Shown here: piece by piece, positions 25,901 to 38,548 of the stretch
How positions within the stretch are numbered: the first letter of the stretch is position 1
Layout: every line of letters begins with the position of its first letter
Assembly (NCBI RefSeq): GCF_964340395.1
Contig: NC_135549.1
Location: forward strand, 18,883,842-18,943,841
DNA: 60,000 bases
Reading direction: 5' to 3'
From: Glandiceps talaboti
Lineage: Eukaryota > Hemichordata > Enteropneusta > Spengelidae
The notes under the pieces: model-generated
What the model was told of the DNA's origin: nothing
Databases searched by the model: none
What the model saw: the letters and a program-made list of their open reading frames with translations, nothing else
Position numbers and translations under genes: made by a program

Positions 25901-27232
25901 ATAGATACACTTTACTTTATTTAAGGAACAGTTACACTTTATTTTGATTGAGGAACAGTTACACTTTACTTTGTTTGGGGAACAGTTACGCTTTACTTTG
26001 TTTGGGGAACAGTTACACTTTGCTCTGATTAAGGAACAGTTATACTTTAATTTCATTAAGGAACAATTACAATTTACTTTGGTTGGGGAATAGATACACT
26101 TTACTTTATTTAAGGAACAGTTACACTTTACTTTGTTTAAGGAACAGTTACACTTTATTTTGATTGAGGAACAGTTACACTTTGATTGAGGATCAGTTAC
26201 ACTTCGATTGGGAAACAGTTACCCTTTACTTTGATTGAGGAACAGTTACACTTTTCTTTGATTGGGGAACAGTTACACTTTACCTTGATTGGGGAACAGC
26301 TACACTTTAACTTTGATTGGCGAACAGTTACACTTTGGTTGAGGAACAGTTACACTTTACTTTTGATTGGCGAACAGTTACACTTTAATACTTTGAGGAA
26401 CAGTTACACTTTACTTTGATTGAGGAACAGTTGCACTTTACTTATATTGGGGAAGTTACACTTTTACTGTGGTTGAGGAACAGTTGCACTTTTCTTTTCT
26501 TTGATTTGGGAACAGTTACACTTTACTTTGATTGGTAAACAGTTACACTTTACTTTGATTGGGGAATAGTTACACTTTACGTTGATTGAGAAACAGTTAC
26601 TTTCGTTTGATTTGGGAACAGTTACACTTTACTTTGATTGGGGAACAGTTACACTTCGATTGGAATGAGGAACAGTTACACTTTACTTTAATTGGGGAAC
26701 AGTTACACTTTAATTTGATTGGGGAACAGTTACACTTTACTTTGATTGAGGAACAGTTACACTTTACTTTGATTGGGGAACAGCTACACTTTACTTTGAT
26801 TGAGAATAGTTGCACTTTACATTGGGGAACATTTACACTTTACTTTTATTGAGGAACAGTTACACTTTACTTTGTTTAGGGAACAGTTACACTTTACTTT
26901 GATTGAGGAACAGTTTCACTTTACTTTGGGGAACAGCTACACTTTTACTTTGATTGGCGAACAGTTACACTTTACTTTGGTTGAGGAACAGTTACACTGT
27001 ACTTTGATTGGTAAACAGTTACACTTTACTTTGATTGGGGAAGAGTTACACTTTATGTTGATTGGGGAGCAGTTGCACTTTACTTTGAGGAACATTTACA
27101 CTGCACTTTTGATTTGGGAACTTTTACACATTACTTTGAGGAAAGGTTAACTCTTATTTTGATTAGAGATGTTACGTTACTTTTATTTTGCTAGGGGAAT
27201 AGTCTCACTTTACTCTGACGGGGAATAGTCTG
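19931..27232. repeat. 7.3-kb minisatellite of ~27-bp units with higher-order organisation
   Basis: About 270 variants of a 27-bp unit are built around the core TTACACTTTACTTTGATT followed by GAGGAACAG or GGGGAACAG. Because 27 is a multiple of three, both strands stay open over long stretches (QLHFTLIEE repeats on plus, NCSSIKVKC repeats on minus). This is a by-product, not evidence of a gene. A higher-order unit is visible: about 19,985-21,960 recurs at about 22,424-24,460 with an offset of 2,439, 2,466 then 2,493 bp. Those steps are exactly one 27-bp unit each. A third partial copy occupies about 25,430-27,100. A non-unit insertion lies at about 21,956-22,035. Confidence 0.95.
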
Positions 27233-27609
27233 GATGCAAACTTGGTTTCACACTAAACCACATCTGGTCAAAATCCCTCAATCAGCACAAAAGGTTGTTC
27301 ATCCCATCAGTGAACCCCAGCTGCTATAGTGATGAACAGTGTATAAGTAGCACCCAAAGCTGACAAATATATCATTACATAACTGCCTCAATAACCACTA
27401 TCTTTATGAGGGCTGTGTTATTGGTTAGAATTTTGTGATTCATTAAAAATAAAGGTATGATGTTAATGACTGTTTGGGTGGGTGTGTATGAATTTTAAAT
27501 TACATTAAATTGCAGCTCGTGCATCTCAGGACTTGTAGTGTAACAACTTTGACTATACTGTGAGTGGAGATGTAAATAGTAACGATTCTGTATAGGAACT
27601 AGACTAACC
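27233..27609. other. Unique spacer between the main minisatellite and its outlier
   Basis: Ordinary AT-rich sequence with no reading frame or motif I can support. Confidence 0.5.
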
Positions 27610-27905
27610 AGGGAACAGTTGCACTTTACTTTGCTTTTGGAACAGTTACATTTTACTTTGATTGAGGAACAGTTACTCTGTAATTTGATTGGGGTACAGT
27701 TGTACTTTACTTTGATAGGGGGACAATTTTACTTTAGTTTGATTGGAGAACAGTTACATTTTATTTTGATTGGTAAACACCTATACTTTACTTTGATTGG
27801 TAAAAGTCATGCTTTATTTTGATGCGGGAAGAGTTACAATTTACTTTGCTCTGAGAACAGTTATACTTTACTTTGATTGCGAGCCTTTACACTCTATTTT
27901 CATAA
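27610..27905. repeat. Outlying block of the same 27-bp minisatellite
   Basis: About eleven diverged units (GTTACATTTTACTTTGATTG-like) are separated from the main array by about 380 bp of unrelated sequence. Higher divergence suggests an older edge of the array that is no longer homogenised. Confidence 0.8.
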
Positions 27906-28315
27906 GGGAAAACTTTTAAAACTTGTGTGTTGAATGGTAAATTGTGGGAATACGCAATTTTTTATATTTTTTCCATTGCATTGTCCATAATTGCTCCTGA
28001 TCTACTTTGAATGAGCACTATATATTACCTTTCAATAAATGTTAATTTTGTGCCAAACAAACCAAAGTGGTTTTAGCAGTGTATTATTACTACACTATAC
28101 TTGCTACCATGGTATGGTAGATTACGTCATATGATGTGAAACATGATCATCTCGCATGTATGGAGATTTTTTGTACAATTATTTGTAAAATAAAACTTCT
28201 TTTAGTAATTTCCCAATGTATTTCCTTTTGTAAATATTTTTGCCTGGATTCCATGGCAACCCAATTTTTTAATAACTTTTATGAATATATATATACACAC
28301 ACATATGTATGTATG

Positions 28316-28386
<71 letters not shown>

Positions 28387-29619
28387 CACAGTGATCAGTG
28401 TGATGATCGCAACAGCATGAAACAACTGTTCTTGTGAATGTTGCTTGATACTTTGTTATTTACACAACTCTACATACATATGTATTGAGCACTGTTTATT
28501 CCAGTATAGACATTTTACGTATACCGAGTTTATACATGTACATTATATACTAGTATACATGTATGTTAATTATTAATATCATGAAAATGTTTCAACTGTA
28601 ATATTTCTTGAAAGGTGATACATTTTTATAGAATTCAATAAAGCATTATTATACTATTGTCAGTTTCCATTCGTGTTTATTCCCAATAGATAGAGCCAGG
28701 AGATGACTATATGAATGACTATCTTTTATCAGTCCTATTCTTAATCTGCATAATTAGTTCAATCAGTCCTGGCATACATTTTGTGTACTGTAGGTGACAT
28801 ATGCATATCACTTTATTTCAATAATTTAAATACATTACTCCCTAGGGTCATGTATGTGCATCCGTCCATGCCCACCTCTATCATAATACACACAGGCCAA
28901 TTTCAACAAAACATGGTAAATATCTAATACTATAGCGATCCTGTGCATATGCACGTCACTTCATTTCTTGATTCTTCAAAAAAACATCCCTGTTTGGTAT
29001 CATAATAAGCTACTGGCCAAGTGTAAAGGGATTTATTTGTTTGCTCACCTGTATCCATTTACTAAACAATAGACTACTGTTCCTTTAAGCTTTAGTAAAT
29101 TTACTATGTTGTCTTTGGTTCTCAGTTCAATATTTGTATCTGGCAACTTATAAATTCCTTTAAATAACAGGATTACATCCCTTTGGTTTCAACTGCAATG
29201 AGTGCTCTCATCGACGACCACGATTTTAACCTGCTACTGTGCAGCATTAGCTATGGATACAATCCACCTCTGAGTACCATAAGAAACGTTTAATTATTGG
29301 TATTTTAATAATTTTCACTGAATAGATTTTGGATGTCTGATCAAAAGATGATGTTACAGTAACAAACAGCTTTAACATGGTGACAGATTAAACACCTTGC
29401 TTTTGATCAAGGTTTAAACTTGTCACTACACCACTGGCAAATAATATTGACCACTAATTAACAGATAATATCTTTTTTTAAATATAATTTATTGACCAAT
29501 TTACCGTAAATTTATATTTAATTCTGTCCAAAGTATGTCCCAGTTGCAGCTAGCGTACGTTTAGACCATAAGAAAAGCAAATATCCAAAGATTTTTTATA
29601 TTTGTTAATCAGATAAAAA
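27906..29619. other. No gene recognised; contains a (TA)n tract
   Basis: A (GTAT)n plus (TA)n microsatellite occupies about 28,305-28,385. The rest is AT-rich with no supported coding sequence. Downstream SLC22 exons 3-10 of relic copy C would be expected here or to the left, and I see none. Confidence 0.5.
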
Positions 29620-32350
29620 CTTTTTTATTGGCAGGTTTGTTCATGTATTAATGATCTTTGATAATGACATCTATACTTGTAACCTTCGCAAACAATGTTT
29701 GCTTACATACTGCAGTTCTTTATGTGCTTTTATAGATTTACTCTCTAAATTTCAACATCGATTTTGTCTCATGTTGATGATTGCGTGGTAATGTTTGAAA
29801 AGTACAAACTCACATATCAGAAATTTGGCCAAATATCACACCACCAACTAAGTTACCGAGTGGTACGATAGACTTGGATAGTTGCTTCATCCAGTCTTCA
29901 TCACAAACCAGATCATACTGTACTAGCTATTATCATATTAGTAATCTTAAGTTTGCTATTATTTTTTCAGAAGTTAAAACTAAATCGTGCTAGTGAAAAT
30001 AGTAATGTTGTACATTGAGGTATCACCTTTTGTTCATACTTTGTCACATTAAAGAAGGAATGTGTTTGTGCTAATACAAATGAGTGTATTTATGTTTCAC
30101 ACTGTCACTCCTCTTCAGCAGACATCTTAGGATCCTATTAGATATCATATCAATGGCGGCATCAACTAAAAGTGTATAACCTCCAACAATGATGTTGGAC
30201 GGAGATTATTGTTTGAAATTGTTTGTTTGTCCGTCTAATCTATCTGAGTCTGATTTTGCTTTTAAAACATGAACGGGTATGAATGTTGTCTACGAGGAAA
30301 TGGATTGAAATTTGGGTGGAGTCACAATCGCACATCTTGATTTTAGGAAAGACATAATGGTGCGACCTATCAAATTCTAATTCTAGCGCATAACTTTTTT
30401 TGTTTTCTTATTGTATTTAGTGAAGGAGATTTATGAAAGCCATTACTTGGTCAATATGTGAATTGGCCAGCATTGGCAGTGTTGATGGGGCTACCTAGTG
30501 CCATCTAGATCTTGATTCTCGGTGAGAAGAAATTCCTCTGTTATATAGTACATTATAATGTTTTTGTTTTGCTTTTGTTTTAGTTCCATAGGCATGCTTA
30601 AAGCAAAATCTATGCAATTAGATTACTACAATACTCGTATGTTGTTTTCTTATATCTAGACAAGGATATGATAAATCGCATAATTATTTAGACATTAATA
30701 GCCTTCATTCTTACGTCATAAGAGCATTAATTTACTTACATTATGGGATACGTGAAAGATTTGCTAGGGTAAGAGTGTTAGAGTGATGTAATGACTTGTG
30801 AGCGAAATGTGCGTATCTTAATTAGAATAATGTTTTAGTACTTTCCGTAGATGTTTTGTTTAATGATTTGGCCTATATTAAAATATCAACTTGAAAACAC
30901 ACACACACACATATATATATAATGTCACGTGATTTGAAACAAATGTCAAGGGTTTACTATTTATACACACCTAAGATATAAAACAATTATACAAGATTGT
31001 TGACTACTATGGCATCTGAACTCCCATGTTAAGGCGACAAAATGGTCTTTATACCACACATCAAACACATGCCTTGCACAAAACATTTGATAACTTGCTA
31101 TATGAATACTTCCAAGTAACATTCAAAGGACTAGCTATTACAGAATTAATCTTCAGTGCCATGGTTCACCGTCATATCTTTAATGTCCTTTTTCTCGCAT
31201 TTGTGAGTATTAGTATGTCGTCTGTATGTAAATCACCAAGTGCGACGTCTGTGTAATATAGTAACTATAAGATTAGTCCAGTCTCTGATCGCAAAACAGA
31301 TCTATACATGTACAACCCGAGATTCGTATGAAACCAAAATATGCATAATAATACAGTATATTTTAAAGAAATGAAGTGAAATTTATATGAAACACGTTGC
31401 TTGTAGAGGTTAGTCGTCTGCACACTGACCTGCCTTCTGAGGCTTATTTATGAACCTTGACCTATTACTGGACACATTTTTTTTACTTGTATTCATATCG
31501 GACGTTTAATGTTGACAGGGTGTGTGTACATTAAACAATCTCATGTCAACAAACTTTCATAGCTAAACTAACATAAAATGCTCGTGTAGGAGACAAAAAT
31601 TTAATGGCCACAATCGTTGGTCATTAGACTTAACAGAATACAGGGAAAACCTCATGGATATCAAAATATAAGTTTGTTTGAAACCAAGAAGAACTTGCTA
31701 GACAAGGAAGTGATAACATTATGTTTGTGGTATGAATGTCACCTAAATTTTCACATATAGTATTGGCAAATCAGTATTATAACTCAGATACAGCATTAAT
31801 TTACCATGATATAGTATTTGCCAACATAATACATTACCATACGGTGCAGAAACACTGTGTGGGTACGTCAGAATATAAAAGGCTTTCTTTTATTGGATAA
31901 TACTGAATAAGGGATGTTTGAACATACATGTGTAAGATGATGGGTTTTTGAGAAGTGCTCACAAGGTGCTCACAGGTTGATTGTATGTAAGTTACTTAAT
32001 ATATGTCCTCTGGCCTTGTGATCTGAAACAATAGATAACAGAGGGGGTCGTTCAAGAAATCACGTCATTAATTTCTGCTGTTGGATGAGGTTTTTCATAA
32101 ATTTGCACACGAGAGCTTATCCGAAAGTTTGATGGTATTGATTGTACTGTCAATATTCTTTATTTGTTCTTAACTTGTGACATAAAATAGATGCATAAAC
32201 TATACATCCGTGCACTCTGAGACTATAGTACATGTTATGATGTATTACCAGAATATGTGAATGGTAGCAAAAAGAAGAATGTTAACTGATTATCAAATGC
32301 ATTTTTATGATATCCTTGGCGTGTAAATATGAAGACAGTATGTTCAGCAA
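29620..32350 (-). pseudogene. SLC22 copy C: truncated relic with one intact exon
   Basis: Exon 2 is preserved at 29,917-29,814: the family-standard 104 nt, open, with TACAG acceptor and GTGAGT donor, encoding [12 protein letters not shown] through GQISD. Flanking intron sequence (29,620-30,160) resembles copies A and B. Then homology jumps at about 30,165 straight to the region upstream of coding exon 1, so exon 1 has been deleted. Blocks at 31,040-31,130, 31,393-31,500 and 31,930-32,280 match the upstream regions of copies A and/or B. The leader-exon donor is destroyed here by a small deletion. Exons 3-10 are not found to the left. This is a dead third member of the tandem cluster, unless exon 2 is captured by a transcript from copy B. 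Confidence 0.75.
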
Positions 32351-32827
32351 CGTGCACATCGCACCGATCACTAGGAGGGAGGAAGGGCGAGAGAGTTTGT
32401 CAACAATACAAGACGAAACAACTGGTTCTATAATAAATAGGCTCCTTCATTAATAAGATGAGAGGTTATTTTGTTACAGAATCCATTTTTTTGAACCGGT
32501 TATGTCGTCTTTTATCATTGACAACCTGAATCCATTCATCTCAAGACCTGATTTCAAGTTCTTTTCATCGTTGGTCATATCATAGTTGGACTGAAACCTG
32601 TTTATCCTACAACCCACCTTCTTTACGTATGCATAGTTAATGATCCTCTATGTCAATGTATCGTTACTTATTTAGTCATTGCCGTTATCAAAGGGAAAGT
32701 ATACAATAGAATATATGTAGAGAACCTCCCATTGTAATTTTCAATCTCTTTATAAAATTTCATACAATTACTCAGTAAATGATAATCAATTAGCAGTACA
32801 TTTCACTGTTTGAATATCTCAGCCTCA

Positions 32828-33052
32828 TCACTGTGTCTTGTCTATGATTAACTCATCACCGATTGTACCGTACTTCATCTGTTTTTCCCAGAGCACCGAG
32901 TTTGAGTTTGGTTCACTTTCGTCAGACAGCAATCTTTGCTTCTCTTCCACCAGGTTTACCTTTGCATGTTCTTTCTCACTTATTCTGTACTTTTCCCTAA
33001 ATTAAGTTGAAAGAACATAGAACGTTAGTGATTTATTCTTATTATCTTCTAC

Positions 33053-33111
<59 letters not shown>

Positions 33112-33733
33112 ATTATTATTATTGTTGTCAATGAATAATAAGTATTTAGTTATTTTAACCCTATATACACTATTAAAAGCAGATACAAACTACATGCTCG
33201 TCGTAAGCTTTTTACTCTTGTTGAGTAATTAAGCAGTAAACCAGGATTCCTCAAGTGACTATATAAATGTTTTTACTAGATCAGCTTTTCACAAGTACGT
33301 AAACACCAGTTGGGCAAAAAATCCATCATATTACAACGGACGTGTATCAAAATGTACAAAACAAATAAAGCATTGAGGTATAAATGTCAAATGTTGATTA
33401 TCTCAAACCCGCGGTCTGATATTCTCCCTTCGATGAAGGAGCACTGCATTTACAAAATATGTAAATTTGAAAATCATGAAAATATAATTGGGAAGATTTA
33501 CCAATTGAGTAGAGGCCATAAGACATAAGGCCGAGAAGACAAAATGGAGTCTCAATTTGTGTGTAAGATTGATGACTTGGCACAAATAAAGTTTTGGAAA
33601 TGTGGCTAAATCTAGCTAGTTAGTGCATGGCCGGCCTTGTCCAGATTGTATATGCAGTAACTGTAACAACAGAGGTGTGCACAAGAAAACAAGTTTACGG
33701 TCATATAAATAATACACACCCGTACACCCAGGC

Positions 33734-33766
<33 letters not shown>

Positions 33767-36762
33767 GGCGGAAACACAGCCTGTCACGCAAGCCTACACA
33801 CGCAAGTCCAAACGTCAAACTACATAAACCTATCTCCTTACAAGATGTAAAAGTAACTGTGGCAATGTCAAATTGGACGATGATCCATTATCTTGGCAAT
33901 AACAACATTCGCTCATGTATTTGCGATGAATCAAGATCTGAAAATACTTAGTCATGCCAAGAATAATCTTATTTCTGTAACTGCAGTTTCCTTACGTTCC
34001 AAATATTTCTCCTTCTTCAATTGTTCCTGGTAGTCTTTCATTTCTTGTTTCTGGTAGAATTGGTACTATTAATCCAGCAATCACTGGTAAACAACCCATT
34101 ATAACAAAGGGTAGTGGAGCCCAGTGAACATCGAGTAACATGGCATACGGCGAAATGATGTTACCCAAACCACTACACATAGATGACACACCCATGCCTG
34201 CATTTCTGTCAAAATAACATTTTAAATTGGTCAATAGAATCAACGAGGACTGACTGATGGACGGACGCTAAGATGGACGGACGGAGCGCATTGTATTTTT
34301 CTGCATTTATAAAATGACAATAATTTTCATATCGACTGACCGCATAATTTCCCCTTTATCTTTAGAAGGAAGCCGGTGGGAGCACTTGTTATGAGTGAAG
34401 TTGTGTATGTAAACATAGTTTAATCAAAATGCTAAGGGAATGGGAGGGGGGGGGGGGTTCGTTGGAATTTTTCCCATTGAGTCTGATCCCTCTCTCTGTA
34501 AACCCCACAAGAGGTTACATGACCATCCCCTATACTTGTTTCTAAAATATGACAACCCCCCTCAAACGCTGTCATATCATATTCACATGCCAAGCATTTC
34601 ATCGTGACTCATACAGTGGACTGTTTGACTATGTCGTAACCAGTGTTTCATTCTAGATGAAGTAATATTAAAGAATGTAGGTAAGAAATGAGGACTAGAA
34701 AAATACCGCAGGAAATACATGGTCATTCCATTGTGTACATGAATTATTCTTCCATCACAATCAAAACACAATGACAAAACAGCATGACCATTTCCACCCC
34801 ACCCCTTCCAATTTCAAAAGGATGACACCCCTCCTAATCCATTTGCCCCCCCCCCCCCCGACCTCTCAACATACCTTACAACAGTTGGATATATTTCTGG
34901 ACTGAAAACATAGTTTACCATGGCCGCTGCAGCAGCAAAAGATTTAGATAGCAGAACTATGGCTGTGGTGACATCAGGACTTTCTGAGGAAAGATGTTAA
35001 ACGTTCTTTTTATTCATAGTTATTTAAGACATTGCATGAGCATCTATATGACTTCCCGGCTCCGGAAAAAACAAGTACAATAGAGTATGTATGAGTAGAA
35101 TTGATCCTTGGCAGTGTGATTGACGTTTGTAAAGCTTTCGATATTATAACGCATGTTATACTCTTGTCCAATGTTCCTTTTTGGCATTAATCACCAACAG
35201 TAAGTTTGAGCATGGTTTGTACCTCCATGGTTTGATCCAATTGTATCAACTCGGCGTATTCGTTAGTACCTTTGGTTGACTGTTCAGATCAATAATTAAT
35301 GTATTCCAAATATAGTGCAATGTCATTCTGTATTTCGATATAGAGTAGCGTACAGCATTGGTACGGTTGATGTTACTAATAACAAAATTGAACCTGGACT
35401 TTAAACAGCAATTATACATACGTGGTATCATACTAAGAATCAATGCTATACCACAGATGATATGACATCCGCAAAGCGACCAACGTCTGCCAATAAATCC
35501 CGTCAACCACCATGCTAATAAACGTCCAGGTACTTCTACAAAACCAGCTAAAATGAACATCGTATATGGGTTGCTTCCAATTTGATCAGTGTTAAGAGAG
35601 ATACCGTAAATTACGAAACCACTCGAGAACCTATGAGAAATATAAAACAAGGAACATTATTCGACCATTGAATCTAAATATTTTGTTCTTCAATTTTTGA
35701 CGTGGCTCAAGTCTTTTATCATATGTTTAGTGGCTAGGTTTGTAAATGTTCTGCTTTGGATAGCTGAATTGATAAATTTATTAAGCAATTATAACGGTGG
35801 CATCCTGAATAGGGAACTTGAAAACCCCGCCATGTTGAATGTTGCATCATGGGAAATGTGATAATACACGCTAAACAATTAGTATTATGAACAATATTGT
35901 TATATTGTTTTAACCACAAATGGTCAATTCATAATCGCCCTTGACCATTGTGGGAGGTTTATTTCATCGGTAGCTCTACATTAGGTATTACGATAACCAC
36001 AGATAATCCCATAGTCCTTTGCGTCTGAAATTGATCGGTTTGGATTGCAAGATCCCTATTTATCGCAATGGATGATTGTAATAATTTTCTCATCGAAAAA
36101 AAAGTATCAATTGAGGGCGTGTTTTGCTATATCTCATTAATTTGTATCTTTGAAATTAACAGTTACTATTGATGTGGACTGGTATCTCTTATATAAATAA
36201 AAGTGATGAATGGATTGTTTTCCCAGATATTAGTCGAATTCTTCAGAGTTGTACTCCTACACACAGTAAGTTGTAGGAATGCACAATTCTTAGCGTTAGC
36301 TGTCATACCTGATATACTCATTATGTGGCAAGTCAATTATACCAAACAATATGAAATCTGAAGCTTGCATACTTAAGATATTGCGTAATTACTGAAAGCA
36401 CTAATTACGTAAATTAATCACTATATGATTAAAAGCTACATCAGCAAATGTGTAGGCCACACGCGCTATGTTAATATCACTGTTTGTACAAAATTAAACG
36501 AATCTTAATGCATGCACTATGGAGATAATGCCTAATTATTGAAAATGATTATTTATCATAATGTCAGTTTAATGTTCATACCGAAACCTTACTCGTTCTA
36601 AGCATTATCCTAAAGAATATGTGTACCGAATTTCGAATTTTTGATTGATCGGGTCGATATTAAGGAAGGTAAAAATAAAAATAAAATCCCAATACATTAT
36701 TAATAGATGAATTAGTATAATAATGTTATATACTAGTCTAGAAAAAGTTGTATGTAAACTTC

Positions 36763-36834
<72 letters not shown>

Positions 36835-36840
36835 GAAGTT

Positions 36841-36916
<76 letters not shown>

Positions 36917-38512
36917 ATGACACCGATGACAGCAAAACATTTACAAGCGAAATTTGTGTCAAACAGGGACAGCAAATAAGTATATTGGATTAATAACACT
37001 AATAAGCTATTTCTAATTAATAAGCTATTTCTACTTACCAACTGTAACAAATAACCAATGTCCTAAGTCGTAATCTTGACGTTTTCATGAGATCAAACAT
37101 TGTATATTTACGTTCCTGAAGGGATGGAGGAAAAATGAGTACATTCGTAAAGAATAAAATGTCTTACCCTTACTATTATTTGCATTAGAATGGCCATCGA
37201 TTTAAATCTTTAATGAGGAATACTTCTACTTTGGCTGACGAAATGTCACCAAACTATTTTAAATTTCAAAGGATATCAGGTAAAGAGATTTAAAAAAAAA
37301 AGTCATGACGTACCTTTGGGGTCTCGACTTTTCGTTTTGATTGCATTTTCTTTTCCTCTTCAAAGATATTATCCGGCAAAGTTGTCTTGTTAAATCTAGC
37401 CAAACGCTTCAAGACTTTCTCACATTCGTCATACTTGTGTTTTTGCATTAACCACATCGGGGATTCAGTGACGACACTGATGAAAGAAGGGACAACAATG
37501 AAAATATATGTATTTTGTGGAATGACAAAATAGAAATACACATTTATACGGAAAATTACCACAATTTTGTAACTTTTTTGAGAGTCACATCAATTTCACG
37601 AAACTTTGAAAAAAACGATTATTCAACATTTCTATTTTATAATAATAATGAGTTAAAAATAGGGTCGCAGTACTTGTGTCCTTTGTAAGAGTTCACGCTA
37701 CGACAATTTACCGATTTTTATGATGCGCAGATGAAATGCGCATACGAATTTGCCTTACTTCTCCTAAAGTACAGTTTGTGCTGTGTGAATACATTAAATC
37801 GCGGAAGAAATGAATGCCACTATAGAAATACCCTGCACCTCTTTACGGGATATATAATTTCCTTGATGATTCGCACTTTTTTAATGTCCCTTTGTATATA
37901 ACAGGGTTGAGAATCATAAGGTACTTATACGTTGAGATATAACAAGGTATTATACATAAATGTATACCTTTACTCGAGTAAATTGCCCTTCAGTGTGTCC
38001 CTGTTCCTTTGCTTTGTGGAATAAAGTACATATCTTTAAAACCCTAGTCTTGGTGAATTCAACTAATTGGAAAGTAATTGTACTTACAAAATGAGTGGTA
38101 GCAAAACCACCCAGAGAATACCCCCAATCAGATGAATTTTCCGCCAATCTCCATTGCAGAGCCACGCTATCACTCCAAACAACATATATAATATAGAATA
38201 ACTAGTGCTCATGAGAGTAGAACACATCGCTCTGTATTTTACTCCAACCATTTCTATAACTAGTAGTGGGACAAGAAATATACTCGTGACATAAATCAAT
38301 TATGTTGCGCTGTAGAATTCGAACAGTCAAAACGGACGATACAGATAAACTGGAAGGGGTGTAGTTAACACTATATTGGTAAAACTATTTCGTTGATTGA
38401 TTGACTGATTGACTGATTGATCGATTGATCGATTGATTGATTGATTTGTTGGTTGGTTGGTTGGTTGGTTGATTAGTTGGTTTGTTGATTGATTGATTGA
38501 TTGATTGATTGA

Positions 38513-38548
<36 letters not shown>

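Noticed and set aside
19891-27150. Many long open frames with QLHFTLIEE or NCSSIKVKC repeats, up to 239 codons, on both strands
   Set aside because: They arise from a 27-bp (3 x 9) tandem unit without stop codons and shift frame at every indel. Openness on both strands shows it is a repeat artefact, not a repetitive protein.
19931-27232. Possible CRISPR array
   Set aside because: The units are contiguous tandem repeats without unique spacers, and the context is a eukaryotic genome.
28136-28420. 94-codon plus-strand frame ending in a YIYIYI run
   Set aside because: Most of it is a (TA)n microsatellite; no conserved domain is seen.
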